DNA of 64,000 nt from M3007 sp033764075 (lineage in GTDB: Bacteria; Bacteroidota; Bacteroidia; Chitinophagales; Saprospiraceae): assembly GCA_033764075.1 (NCBI GenBank), contig JANRJH010000019.1, positions 77,686-141,685 on the forward strand, in the 5' to 3' direction. A program made the position numbers and the translations under genes. Shown here one piece after another: positions 52,775 to 61,298 of this stretch. The stretch's first letter is position 1; each line of letters begins with the position of its first letter. Under the pieces are notes generated by a model. That model was given only the letters and a program-made list of their open reading frames with translations. It had not been told where the DNA came from and did no database searches.

Positions 52775-54007
52775 TCAGGACACCGGCTCCCCAACCAGTT
52801 CCAGCACGGTGATCTCCGGCCAGATGCCCACCCTGCCGGAAAAGCCCAGAAAACCAAACCCGCGGTTGATGTTCAGGAAGCGGTTGTTTTCCTCGTACAG
52901 TCCGGCCCATTTGGCATAGCGGTACTTGATGGGGCTCCATTTGAAGCCGGGAATCTCCACGCCCATCTGCATGCCGTGGGTGTGCCCGGAAAGGGTGAGG
53001 TGGATGTGGGTGTCGTGGTTTTTCACGTGTTCCTCCCAGTGGGTGGGATCGTGCGAGAGCAGGATTTTCACGCTGTCGGCCGGAGCGGTCTGCAGGGCCT
53101 TGTTGAGGTCGCCGTGTTTGACGAACCCTTTGCCCCAGTTTTCCACACCGACCAGGGCAATGCGTTCGCCGTCTTTTTCGATGTCCACGTGTTCATTCAG
53201 GAGCAGCCGGAAACCGGCGTCCGCGTGGTAATTTTTCAGCTGCTGCAAATCCCTGGCCTGTTCGGTTTCGTCGGCCCAGGGATAATAATCTCCGTAGTCG
53301 TGGTTGCCCAGTATCGAGTATTTGCCGAAAGGGGCCTTCAGTTGCGCAAAGGCGTCGACCCAGGGGGCGAACTCGTCGGACCGGTTGTTCACCATGTCTC
53401 CGGTGAACACCAGCAGGTCGCTGTTCAGATCGGCGATCATATCCAGCCCACGCTGCACGGCGGAGCGGCTGTCGAAGCTGCCGGCGTGCACGTCGGAGAT
53501 CTGGGTGATGGTGAACCCCTCAAACGCTTTGGGCAGTCCGGGGATGCGCACCACGTGGCGATGCACCTTGTAGTCGTATTTTCCCTTCAGGATGCCGTAC
53601 ACAAAAGCGGTGAAGGGCAGGGCTGCCATGCCGATGGCCAGTTGGCTCACGAACTTGCGCCGCCCGGGCAAAAAGGCGTCCTGGTCGGACTTGTACAGCC
53701 CGGTAAAGCCCTGGAACAGGCGCACCGCGTCATCCATCAGGTGGGGTATGGCAAACACCAGCTTGGCCATCAGCAAACCCAGATACAGGCTGAACACAAC
53801 GGACACGGTTTGCCGCGCATTCGGGTACTGCGCCCAGAAGTCGCGGCCCAGCAGCACCAGCAACAGCGGCGCAAGGCTCACCACCCAATAGCCCCAACGC
53901 AGGGTGGCGGCCCAGGGCATCGGCATGCCTGCCGTGAGCGTGCGCACGCCCTGGAAGGCGTACACATCAAGCATCACCAACAAAAACAAGACTACGAAGA
54001 AAAACAT
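52775..54007 (-). CDS. Membrane-anchored metallophosphoesterase
   Basis: The 410-residue protein has four or more N-terminal membrane helices (about residues 1-140) and a cytoplasmic or periplasmic calcineurin-type phosphoesterase domain. Its metal motifs are visible in order: ISDVHAGSF (D-x-H), VFTGDMVNN (GD), ILGNHDYGD (GNHD), LSHDP and LSGHTHG (GH-x-H). Bacterial members of this arrangement hydrolyse UDP-diacylglucosamine or other phosphoesters; the substrate here is unknown. The ATG at 54007 begins the first hydrophobic segment. It lies 73 nt upstream of the S41 gene. Confidence 0.9.
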   Translation of the reverse strand: MFFFVVLFLLVMLDVYAFQGVRTLTAGMPMPWAATLRWGYWVVSLAPLLLVLLGRDFWAQYPNARQTVSVVFSLYLGLLMAKLVFAIPHLMDDAVRLFQGFTGLYKSDQDAFLPGRRKFVSQLAIGMAALPFTAFVYGILKGKYDYKVHRHVVRIPGLPKAFEGFTITQISDVHAGSFDSRSAVQRGLDMIADLNSDLLVFTGDMVNNRSDEFAPWVDAFAQLKAPFGKYSILGNHDYGDYYPWADETEQARDLQQLKNYHADAGFRLLLNEHVDIEKDGERIALVGVENWGKGFVKHGDLNKALQTAPADSVKILLSHDPTHWEEHVKNHDTHIHLTLSGHTHGMQMGVEIPGFKWSPIKYRYAKWAGLYEENNRFLNINRGFGFLGFSGRVGIWPEITVLELVGEPVS

Positions 54008-54110
54008 ACTGCGTGGAGGGAATAAAAACGAACGTGCAAAATTACCCTCTTCAAACACGGGAACGATTAAGCTGTTCAGAATTTTAGATGATCGCGCATC
54101 TTTGCAGGCT

Positions 54111-54752
54111 ATGCTACCTGAAATCCTCTACGAAGACAGCGCCTTGCTGGCGCTCAACAAGCCCGCCGGCATGCCGGTGCAGCCCGACCCCACCGGCGAC
54201 ACATCGTTGCTCGACCTGGCCTCCCGGCACACGGGCACGCCCATGCACCTGGTGCACCGGCTCGACCGCCCGGTCGGCGGCGCAGTGCTCCTGGCCAAAA
54301 CCGCCGAGGCCATGACGCACCTCACCGCGCAGTTTCAACAGCACGCGGTCGACAAAACGTACCTGGCCCTCGTGTCGGCCGCTCCCCCGGCCACGGAGGG
54401 CACGCTGACCCACTACATCCGAAAATCCGGCAAAAGCAACAAAAGCATCTTGCTCGACGAACCGCAGCCCGGGGCCGTCGAGGCGGCACTGCACTACCGG
54501 CTCCTCCACCAGACCGACCGCTACTGGCTGCTGGAAGTGCGCCCACAAAGCGGCCGACACCACCAGATACGCGCACAATTGGCGGCCGTGGGCTGCCCGG
54601 TGCGGGGCGACGTGAAGTACGGCGCACGACGCGGCAACCCGGACCGGAGTATCCAGCTGCACGCCTGGAAACTGGCGTTCGAACACCCGAAAACCGGTGA
54701 GTGGATGGAAGTGGTGGCGCCGACGCCGGATCAGGCATTCTGGAAAGTGTAG
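54111..54752 (+). CDS. RluA-family pseudouridine synthase
   Basis: The 213-residue protein isomerises uridine to pseudouridine in rRNA or tRNA. The catalytic motif HRLDRPVGG with its Asp is at about residues 47-55, following LYEDSALLALNKPAG. RSGR-type RPQSGRHHQIRAQLA and GDVKYG complete the signature. The protein lacks the N-terminal S4 domain of RluC/D, resembling RluA or TruC, so the RNA target cannot be fixed. The ATG at 54111 matches the family N-terminus; the longer frame enters the divergent phosphoesterase gene. Confidence 0.92.
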   Translation: MLPEILYEDSALLALNKPAGMPVQPDPTGDTSLLDLASRHTGTPMHLVHRLDRPVGGAVLLAKTAEAMTHLTAQFQQHAVDKTYLALVSAAPPATEGTLTHYIRKSGKSNKSILLDEPQPGAVEAALHYRLLHQTDRYWLLEVRPQSGRHHQIRAQLAAVGCPVRGDVKYGARRGNPDRSIQLHAWKLAFEHPKTGEWMEVVAPTPDQAFWKV

Positions 54753-54786
54753 CGGCTAAACTACCACGTGAAGTACTGTGACTTGA

Positions 54787-55380
54787 TTACAGGAGCGTAC
54801 ACGCCATCAAAAACTCAAACGCCTCAATATGCCGCTTCGCTTCCGCCACATCGGCGCCCCAGGCGTACAACCCGTGTCCGGCCAGCAGGAACCCTTTGCA
54901 GCCCGGGTGCTGCTCAAAATATGGCTCGATGAGGTCGCACAGCCACCACATGTCCTGGCTGTTGGGGAAAACGGGCAGCTCCAGGGTAGACTCATGGGTG
55001 GTTTCGCCCGCAATCGCCTTTTGCAACTCGTACCCGGTAAACTGTGCGTGTCCTTTTTCCAGTTGTTTTTTGGAAAAAACAGTGTTGACCACGGAATGGG
55101 TGTGCAGAATGGCCTTGGTCTCTGGAAAAACCCGGTAAATCAGCGCGTGCAGCAGCGTTTCGGCCGAGGGTTTTACGTGTGCATAGTCGGGTAGCGGGTG
55201 ACCTTCCCCATCCACATCCATGAAATCCGCTTCCGAAAAGGCGGACTTGTCGACTCCCGAACGGGAGATGGTGAACCCGCCCTGCCCCATAAGGCGTACC
55301 GAATAATTGGTGCTCGTGGCCGGCGACCAGCCACGCGCATGAAAGGCGTGGATAACGGGTATGAGTAGTGTAGTGTCCAT
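54787..55380 (-). CDS. mtnB: Methylthioribulose-1-phosphate dehydratase (class II aldolase fold)
   Basis: The 197-residue enzyme is in the methionine salvage pathway. Class II aldolase/adducin motifs are present: WSPATSTNYSVRL for phosphate binding, SRSGVDKSAFSEADF, the zinc ligands in LHTHSVVNT and the late GHGLYAWG. The overall match is to MtnB and not to fuculose aldolase, because of the SPATS(T/G)N(Y/F)S segment. The other mtn genes are not nearby. The start codon lies directly next to a 7-bp repeat array at 55382-55493, so that array forms its 5' leader. Confidence 0.9.
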   Translation of the reverse strand: MDTTLLIPVIHAFHARGWSPATSTNYSVRLMGQGGFTISRSGVDKSAFSEADFMDVDGEGHPLPDYAHVKPSAETLLHALIYRVFPETKAILHTHSVVNTVFSKKQLEKGHAQFTGYELQKAIAGETTHESTLELPVFPNSQDMWWLCDLIEPYFEQHPGCKGFLLAGHGLYAWGADVAEAKRHIEAFEFLMACTLL

Positions 55381-55381
55381 C

Positions 55382-55634
55382 GGCTATCGGTTGTCGGCTA
55401 TCGGTTGTCGGCTATCGGTCGTCGGTTGTCGGCTATCGGTCGTCGGTTGTCGGCTATCGGTCGTCGGTAGTCGGTAGTCGTCTATCGGTAGTCGGCAAAT
55501 GAACAGGCATTGTGATTGGGTTCATCGGCAAGCAAAGAGCAAGGCCGACCGACTACCGACTACCGATAGCCAACTACCGATAGCCAACTACCGATAGCCA
55601 ACTACCGATAGCCAACTACCGACTACCGACAACC
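55382..55634. repeat. Inverted pair of 7-bp repeat arrays between mtnB and cysS
   Basis: The left array has sixteen 7-bp units (GGCTATC, GGTTGTC, GGTCGTC, GGTAGTC) from 55382 to 55493. The right array has thirteen complementary-type units (GACTACC, GATAGCC, AACTACC, GACAACC) from 55544 to 55634. A 50-bp unique spacer lies between. The left array is 1 nt from the mtnB start codon. The right array contains the cysS stop codon and encodes its last five residues. No other feature is seen. Confidence 0.9.
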
Positions 55635-57130
55635 CAACTGGTTCCTTCCTTCCCATCCTTCACCGTAATGCCCACTTCAGCCAGCGTATCGCGAATTTTA
55701 TCGCTGGTGGCCCAGTCTTTCTGTTCTCGGGCATTGCGGCGGATGTCGAGGATGAGTTGCATCAGGCCGTCGAGTGTACCTTGGTCGTTGTGTTGGGCGT
55801 CGTCGTCGAGCAGTCCGAAAATATCGTTGATAAAAGCGGCGTACACTGTTTTCAGGCGTTCGAGCACCCAGGGCGACACGTCGCCGGCGGGCATCTGGTT
55901 GTTGGCCAGTTTGTGCACGTAGGCGCCGGCTTCGTTGAGGGCGGCGATGGCCATGGCGGTGTTAAAATCGTCGTCCATGCCCGCGTAAGCCGCTTCAACC
56001 AGCCCGAGGATGGCGCGGTCTGCCGCACTTTCGGAGCCGTCATAGTCGTCGGTGGACAGCTGGAGGGTTTGCAACAGGGCGTTGGTGTCCATGAGGCGGC
56101 GGTATCCTTTTTCGGCTGCGGCGAGCGCGTCGTCGGTGATGTCGAGCGTGCTGCGGTAGTGGGCCTGGAGCATAAAGAACTTGACCGCCATGGGCGAGTA
56201 GGCTTTGCTGAGCAGGGGGCTGTCGCCGCTGAACAGTTGGGCAGGGCTGAGGGTGTTGCCCTCGCTTTTCGACATTTTGCGGCCGTTGAGCAGCAGCATG
56301 TTGGTGTGCAGCCAGTACCGGGCCGGGGCGCATCCGCAGGCGCCGTGGTTTTGGGCGACCTCGTTTTCGTGGTGCGGGAACTTGAGGTCGTTGCCGCCGC
56401 CGTGGATGTCGAATGTTTGTCCGAGGTATTTGGTGCTCATGGCCGAGCACTCCAGGTGCCAGCCGGGGAACCCGACGGACCAGGGGCTGTTCCAGCGCAT
56501 GATGTGTTCGGGTGTGGCTTTGATCCAGATGGCGAAGTCGGCCGGATGGCGTTTCTCGTCCTGGTTTTTCAGGTTATCCCTGGTTTCGGAGATGAGCTCC
56601 TCAAGCACGCGTCCGGAGAGCTGTCCGTACACGTCGGGGTTGTCTTTGGCGAACTTGGGCACATCGAAGTACACTGAGCCGTTTTGCTCGTACGCATAGC
56701 CCCGGTCGAGGATGGCTTGCACCATTTCGATTTGCTCGGGAATGTGCCCGGTGGCGCGGGGTTCGATACCCGGAGAGAGGGTATTTAAGATGCGCATGAT
56801 GTCGTGAAAGCCCACGGTGTACTTCTGGGCCACCTCCATGGGTTCGAGCTGGTCGAGGCGGGCGCCTTTGGCCATGCGGTCTTCGCCGTCGTCGAGCAGG
56901 TGCCCCACGTCGGTAATGTTGCGCACATAGCGCACCCGGTAGCCGATGTGCAGCAGGTAGCGATAGATTACGTCGAAGCTCACAAAGGTGCGGCAATTGC
57001 CCAGGTGCACGTCGTTGTAGACGGTGGGGCCGCACACATACATGCCCACGCGGCCGGGGTGCAGGGGTTCGAAAGGTTCTTTTTTTCCGCTCAGGGTGTT
57101 GAACAGTCGGAGTGTGCGCGGTGTATCCAT
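55616..57130 (-). CDS. cysS: Cysteinyl-tRNA synthetase
   Basis: The 504-residue class I enzyme charges tRNA-Cys. It has the MYVCGPTVYNDVHLGNCRTF start with the HLGN form of the HIGH motif, zinc-site cysteines and the KMSKSEGN motif (about residue 268). The last residues, W-V-V-G-S-R and the TAG stop, are read from 7-bp repeat units at 55616-55634. The enzyme normally ends close to here, so function should be unaffected. The promoter at 57135-57165 puts transcription start at the ATG, indicating a leaderless mRNA. Confidence 0.96.
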   Translation of the reverse strand: MDTPRTLRLFNTLSGKKEPFEPLHPGRVGMYVCGPTVYNDVHLGNCRTFVSFDVIYRYLLHIGYRVRYVRNITDVGHLLDDGEDRMAKGARLDQLEPMEVAQKYTVGFHDIMRILNTLSPGIEPRATGHIPEQIEMVQAILDRGYAYEQNGSVYFDVPKFAKDNPDVYGQLSGRVLEELISETRDNLKNQDEKRHPADFAIWIKATPEHIMRWNSPWSVGFPGWHLECSAMSTKYLGQTFDIHGGGNDLKFPHHENEVAQNHGACGCAPARYWLHTNMLLLNGRKMSKSEGNTLSPAQLFSGDSPLLSKAYSPMAVKFFMLQAHYRSTLDITDDALAAAEKGYRRLMDTNALLQTLQLSTDDYDGSESAADRAILGLVEAAYAGMDDDFNTAMAIAALNEAGAYVHKLANNQMPAGDVSPWVLERLKTVYAAFINDIFGLLDDDAQHNDQGTLDGLMQLILDIRRNAREQKDWATSDKIRDTLAEVGITVKDGKEGTSWVVGSR

Positions 57131-57134
57131 GGGG

Positions 57135-57165
57135 CAAAGTTAGGCGGAATAAAAATTTGACGCAA
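57135..57165 (-). promoter_or_regulatory. cysS promoter, leaderless
   Basis: On the minus strand TTG (57163-57165), 20 nt, TAACTTTG (57135-57142), then CCCC and the ATG. Both boxes fit the consensus exactly. The short distance to the ATG leaves no room for a leader. Confidence 0.7.
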
Positions 57166-57208
57166 ATAACGCGATCAAGTAAGCCGGCGGACTAGCATTT
57201 TTTGGCCG

Positions 57209-57216
57209 TATCTTTG
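57209..57216 (+). promoter_or_regulatory. asnS promoter -7 box
   Basis: TATCTTTG fits TAnnTTTG and lies 24 nt before the asnS ATG at 57241. This rules out the in-frame TTG at 57202 as the start. No good -33 TTG is visible. Confidence 0.5.
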
Positions 57217-57240
57217 CGCCCGCACATTGAATCGCCCGCT

Positions 57241-58689
57241 ATGCAACGCCATAAAATTGCCGACCTCATTCGCACCGAACCGTTCGACACCGACGTGACC
57301 GTCATGGGATGGGTGCGCGCTTTTCGCAACAACCAGTTCATCGCCCTCAACGACGGCTCCTGCGCGGCCAACCTTCAGGTGGTGGTCGACTACGAGAACA
57401 GCGACCCGGCCCTGATCGACCGCATCAAATACGGCGCCGCCATCGGCGCGCGGGGCAAGCTGATTGAATCGCAGGGCAAAGGCCAGCGCATTGAGGTGAA
57501 GGCGGAAGAGATCACCATTTTCGGCGATTGCAACCCGGAAGAATACCCCCTCCAGCCCAAAAAACAGTCGCTGGAGTTTTTGCGGGAAAACGCCCACCTG
57601 CGCTTCCGCACCAACACGTTCAGCGCCGTGTTCCGCGTGCGCCACGCCCTGGCGTTCGCCATCCACCGCTTTTTCCACGAGCGCGGCTTTTACGCCATGC
57701 ACTCGCCCATCATCACCGCCAGCGACGCAGAGGGGGCGGGCGAGATGTTTCGCGTGACCACACTTGATGTGGGCAAACCACCCCGCACCGATGATGGAGC
57801 AGTGGACTTCAGCCAGGACTTCTTCGGCCGCAGCGCCAACCTCACCGTCTCCGGCCAGCTGGAAGCGGAACTGGCTGCCCTGGCCCTGGGCGCCGTGTAC
57901 ACCTTTGGTCCCACGTTCCGCGCCGAAAACTCCAACACCACGCGCCACCTGGCCGAATTCTGGATGATCGAACCCGAGGTGGCGTTCGCCGATCTCGACG
58001 ATAACATGGACCTCGCCGAGGACATGCTCCGCTATGTGATTACCTACGCCCTCGAGCATTGCGCCGAAGACCTGAAAATTCTCGAGGAACGCCTGCTTGA
58101 GGAGGAAAAAGCCAAACCCCAGGACCAGCGCTCCGACATGGCGCTGATCGAAAAGTTGCGCTTTGTGGTCGACAACCGCTTCGAGCGCATCACCTACACC
58201 GAGGCGGTGGACATCCTGAAAAATTCCAACCCCAACAAAAAAGGCAAATTTCAGTACCCCATCGAGGGCTGGGGCGCCGACCTGCAGAGCGAACACGAGC
58301 GCTATCTGGTGGAAAAACACTTCAAAAAGCCGGTCATCCTCACGCACTACCCGGCTGCCATCAAAGCGTTTTACATGCGGCAGGACGACCCGCACCCCGA
58401 CGTGCCCGGGCCCACGGTAGCGGCCATGGACATCCTGTTCCCCGGCATCGGCGAGATTGTGGGCGGCTCCCAGCGCGAAGAGCGCTACGAGCGGCTCGTG
58501 CAGCGCATGCGCGAGATGCACATTCCGGAAAAAGAAATGTACTGGTATCTCGACACCCGCCGCTTCGGCTCCTGTCCGCACGCCGGTTACGGACTCGGTT
58601 TTGAGCGCCTGGTGCAGTTTGTCACCGGTATGGGCAACATCCGCGACGTGATCGCATTCCCGCGGTATCCGGGCAACGCCGAGTTTTAA
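57241..58689 (+). CDS. asnS: Asparaginyl-tRNA synthetase
   Basis: The 482-residue class II enzyme charges tRNA-Asn. It has the N-terminal OB-fold anticodon domain (about residues 17-110; VTVMGWVRAFRNNQFIALNDGS) and the class II core with FRAENSNTTRHLAEFWMIEPE (motif 2 region), and motif 3 in GYGLGFERLVQF near the C-terminus. NSNTxRH is characteristic of AsnRS. The usual Bacteroidota insertion of about 70 residues is present (KAKPQDQRSDMALIEKL region). The meaB gene starts 11 nt downstream on the same strand. Confidence 0.96.
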   Translation: MQRHKIADLIRTEPFDTDVTVMGWVRAFRNNQFIALNDGSCAANLQVVVDYENSDPALIDRIKYGAAIGARGKLIESQGKGQRIEVKAEEITIFGDCNPEEYPLQPKKQSLEFLRENAHLRFRTNTFSAVFRVRHALAFAIHRFFHERGFYAMHSPIITASDAEGAGEMFRVTTLDVGKPPRTDDGAVDFSQDFFGRSANLTVSGQLEAELAALALGAVYTFGPTFRAENSNTTRHLAEFWMIEPEVAFADLDDNMDLAEDMLRYVITYALEHCAEDLKILEERLLEEEKAKPQDQRSDMALIEKLRFVVDNRFERITYTEAVDILKNSNPNKKGKFQYPIEGWGADLQSEHERYLVEKHFKKPVILTHYPAAIKAFYMRQDDPHPDVPGPTVAAMDILFPGIGEIVGGSQREERYERLVQRMREMHIPEKEMYWYLDTRRFGSCPHAGYGLGFERLVQFVTGMGNIRDVIAFPRYPGNAEF

Positions 58690-58699
58690 GGAAACGCCC

Positions 58700-59689
58700 A
58701 TGCCGCGCCCGCTCCCGTCGGTAACCGAACTCGCAGACGGCATCCGCCGCGGCGACCGCGTGCTCCTCGGACGCGCCATCACCCTGGTGGAAAGCACTGC
58801 CCCGGCGCACCAGGCGCAGGCGGGCGAATTGATGGCCGCACTGCAGGCTTATGCACCCGTCCAAACGTTTCGCGTGGGCATCACCGGATCGCCGGGGGTC
58901 GGCAAGAGCACGTTTATCGAAGCACTGGGAAAGCACCTCGCCGGTCAGGGACAAAAAGTGGCCGTGCTGGCCGTAGACCCCACCAGCCAGGTCAGCGGCG
59001 GCAGCATTCTGGGCGACAAGACGCGCATGGAGCAGCTGTCCGTCGATCCCCTGGCATTCATCCGCCCTTCACCGGCGGGCGACTCCCTGGGCGGCGTGGC
59101 CCGCAAAACGCGGGAAACCATCGCGCTCGTGGAGGCCGCCGGCTATGGTGTCGTGCTGGTGGAGACAGTGGGCGTGGGGCAGTCGGAAACCGCCGTACAC
59201 CGCATGACCGACGCCTTCCTGCTGCTGCTGTTGCCCGGCGCCGGCGACGAGCTCCAGGGCATCAAACGCGGCATCGTGGAAATGGCCGACCTGCTCGTGG
59301 TGAACAAGGCCGACGGCGACCGCGTCCAACTCGCCAACCAGGCGCGGGCACACTACCTGAACGCGCTGCACCTGTTTCCGGCGAAAGAAAACGGGTGGAC
59401 ACCCCGGGTGCTGGCGTGCAGCGCTACGGAAGGCACGGGCATCGCAGACGTGTGGGCAACTTTGGAAACGTATAAAAAAACGGCGCAAGACAACGGTTTT
59501 TTCGACAAAAACCGGCAGGTACAGGCCCACTACTGGTTTCGGGATGCGCTGGAGCAGGAACTGCGTACAGCATTTTACCGCCATCCGGCCGTGCAGGAAA
59601 AACTAAACATGCTGGAGGAAGCCGTGGCGGCGGGGCGGATGTCGCCGTTTGCGGCGGCGCGGGAGGTATTGCGCGTGGTTTTCCCTTAA
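58700..59689 (+). CDS. meaB: Methylmalonyl-CoA mutase-associated GTPase MeaB
   Basis: The 329-residue G3E GTPase chaperones adenosylcobalamin into methylmalonyl-CoA mutase and protects the enzyme. The P-loop GSPGVGKS is at residues 63-70. DPTSQVSGGSILGDKTRM, ETVGVGQSE and VVNKADGD (NKxD) are all present. The mutase genes are not in the window. It follows asnS by 11 nt and may be cotranscribed. QueG and MeaB both point to cobalamin use by this organism. Confidence 0.95.
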   Translation: MPRPLPSVTELADGIRRGDRVLLGRAITLVESTAPAHQAQAGELMAALQAYAPVQTFRVGITGSPGVGKSTFIEALGKHLAGQGQKVAVLAVDPTSQVSGGSILGDKTRMEQLSVDPLAFIRPSPAGDSLGGVARKTRETIALVEAAGYGVVLVETVGVGQSETAVHRMTDAFLLLLLPGAGDELQGIKRGIVEMADLLVVNKADGDRVQLANQARAHYLNALHLFPAKENGWTPRVLACSATEGTGIADVWATLETYKKTAQDNGFFDKNRQVQAHYWFRDALEQELRTAFYRHPAVQEKLNMLEEAVAAGRMSPFAAAREVLRVVFP

Positions 59690-59694
59690 AAAAC

Positions 59695-60363
59695 TCAACC
59701 CGCCATCAGCCGCTGCAACGCCGCCACATTCTCCGCCTCGTCAAAAACGGCCGCTACGGGAATGCTAAACCCCGGAATGACCCGGCTGGTGATCTCCTCA
59801 ACCCGGCGGTACAGGTAGGGCTCGAAGTACGTTTTGTCGGTCGGTTGCAGCAACAGGTACTGCTTGATGGTTTGGCGGTTGGGGTCAACGATCCAGTATT
59901 CCCGGATGCCGTGGGCGGCGTAGTCGTCCTTCTTGATCGTCCGGTCGGTTTTTTCCGTTTTGGCAGACAGCACTTCCACCACAAAGTCGGGCGCGGGGAA
60001 GAGCACCTGATCGGGCTCAAACGCAGCCGCCTTTTCGGCGCTGAAAAAGACGACATCGGGCTCGTAGTCGTTTCGGGTGAGGGCGATCATTGCCTTTTCA
60101 TGAAAAGTTTCCCCCAACTGTTTCACATCGCTGTAAAGGCTGATCAATCTGGACAGCAATTTGGTTACGGTCAGGTGCTTTTTCTTTGCCGGCGAGTGCA
60201 CCACCACCTCCCCATTGATGAATTCGGCTTTGGTGTACTCGTCAATCCAGTTGTAAAAAGCCAGGCGGCGCTCGTGCTCCTCCTGAAGGCGCTTGTTCAG
60301 TTGCCCCACCAATTGGGGTGCATCGGGCAATCGCAGGATTTTTTCGACCAGTCCCTGATTCAT
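59695..60363 (-). CDS. Uma2-family (DUF820) endonuclease-like protein
   Basis: The 222-residue protein has the restriction-endonuclease-like Uma2 core. Visible motifs are YEPDVVFFS (with the D-V position), PDFVVEVLSAKTEKTDR (E-V-x-S) and KKDDYAAHGIREYWIVDP (the K...Y-W-V-D-P end). These families are very abundant in Bacteroidota, Cyanobacteria and Chloroflexi, and their role is mostly unproven. The ATG at 60363 is chosen because a perfect promoter (60369-60399) lies immediately upstream, excluding the ATG at 60399. A leaderless mRNA is implied. Confidence 0.85.
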   Translation of the reverse strand: MNQGLVEKILRLPDAPQLVGQLNKRLQEEHERRLAFYNWIDEYTKAEFINGEVVVHSPAKKKHLTVTKLLSRLISLYSDVKQLGETFHEKAMIALTRNDYEPDVVFFSAEKAAAFEPDQVLFPAPDFVVEVLSAKTEKTDRTIKKDDYAAHGIREYWIVDPNRQTIKQYLLLQPTDKTYFEPYLYRRVEEITSRVIPGFSIPVAAVFDEAENVAALQRLMAG

Positions 60364-60368
60364 GTGTG

Positions 60369-60399
60369 CAAAGTTAGCGATTCCGTCGGCCATTTGCAA
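60369..60399 (-). promoter_or_regulatory. Uma2 gene promoter, leaderless
   Basis: On the minus strand TTG (60397-60399), 20 nt, TAACTTTG (60369-60376), 5 nt, ATG (60363). Both boxes match the Bacteroidota consensus. Confidence 0.7.
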
Positions 60400-60421
60400 C
60401 CGAAAAAAGGAGAAGCGGCGT

Positions 60422-61195
60422 TCAGGTCACCACCACCTCCACCACCTCTTCCACCGCCAGCCCAAGCAGGGTGGCGGCTTTGCCCATGTTCACGGCGATT
60501 TCCAGGTATCCGGCGCTGTTGAACAGGCAGAGGGGGTCGCCGACCGGCGCGTCGCAGTAATTGGCGCTCAGCCGGGTGATGGGGTCGTGCCGTTTGAAAT
60601 AGAGGGCGAAAGGGCGGGCGCCCACCACCCGTTCGAACGCGTCGCGGCGGATGTTGAGTACGGCGTTGTCGAAATGATCGACGTGCATCACGGTGCCCCG
60701 GATGCCGGAAGGCGTAACGATGGGCCTCAGGCCAATGCGTTCCAGCAGCAGCGGCGTGGGCGTCCCCAAAGCCTCCCAGGGCAATCCGGCGGCCAGATGC
60801 CCCACAGCAGGCGGCAATACATTTTTGATGGCAAAGTGCTCACCGGCGCTGCCGCCGAGGTTGCGCACATCGGCCTGATCCCAGGGGCCGTCGAACATCA
60901 GGGTGAGTACCCCGTTGTCGGGCGCTATAAAATAGTGGCCGTTCCGGCGGGCCGCCACGAAGCGAAACCCTTCCTGATACGCGCAATTCACGCCAATGAT
61001 GTGCATGGTGTCTTCGGGGAACTCCGTGTACGCATTGCCTAGCACATAAGCGGCCTGGGCGATGTTATAGGGGGATATGGCATGGGTAATGTCGACCAGA
61101 TGCAGGTCGGGACAATGGCGCAGCAGGGCCCCCTTTAGGGCGCCGGCGTAGTAGTCCTGGCTGCCGAAATCGGTTGTCAGCGTTGCATATGCCAT
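60422..61195 (-). CDS. S-adenosylmethionine hydrolase/hydroxide adenosyltransferase (DUF62)
   Basis: The 257-residue protein belongs to the SAM hydroxide adenosyltransferase/halogenase family. Visible are ATLTTDFGSQDYYAGALKGAL at the start, HLVDITHAISPYNIAQAAYVL and FIAPDNGVLTL, with the Asp/Arg/His set used to activate water in the hydrolase branch. It would split SAM to adenosine and methionine; chlorinases and fluorinases carry a different halide loop. A -7 box TACCTTTG lies at 61230-61237, about 35 nt upstream of the ATG. Confidence 0.9.
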   Translation of the reverse strand: MAYATLTTDFGSQDYYAGALKGALLRHCPDLHLVDITHAISPYNIAQAAYVLGNAYTEFPEDTMHIIGVNCAYQEGFRFVAARRNGHYFIAPDNGVLTLMFDGPWDQADVRNLGGSAGEHFAIKNVLPPAVGHLAAGLPWEALGTPTPLLLERIGLRPIVTPSGIRGTVMHVDHFDNAVLNIRRDAFERVVGARPFALYFKRHDPITRLSANYCDAPVGDPLCLFNSAGYLEIAVNMGKAATLLGLAVEEVVEVVVT

Positions 61196-61298
61196 CGGAA
61201 TGGTCTGGTTTTTTGACTGATGGAGGCGTCAAAGGTACGATGTGCAGCGCATTCGCGCCTTTGTGGAAAAAAGCGGAACTGTTTTTGGCAGAAGGGTG

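Noticed and set aside
55382..55634. CRISPR array
   Set aside because: The repeats are 7 bp and contiguous, with no unique spacers between units and no cas genes nearby.
59695..60363. Uma2 protein as part of a defence system
   Set aside because: Uma2/DUF820 genes are widespread single genes and the neighbours here (meaB, SAM hydrolase) are metabolic.
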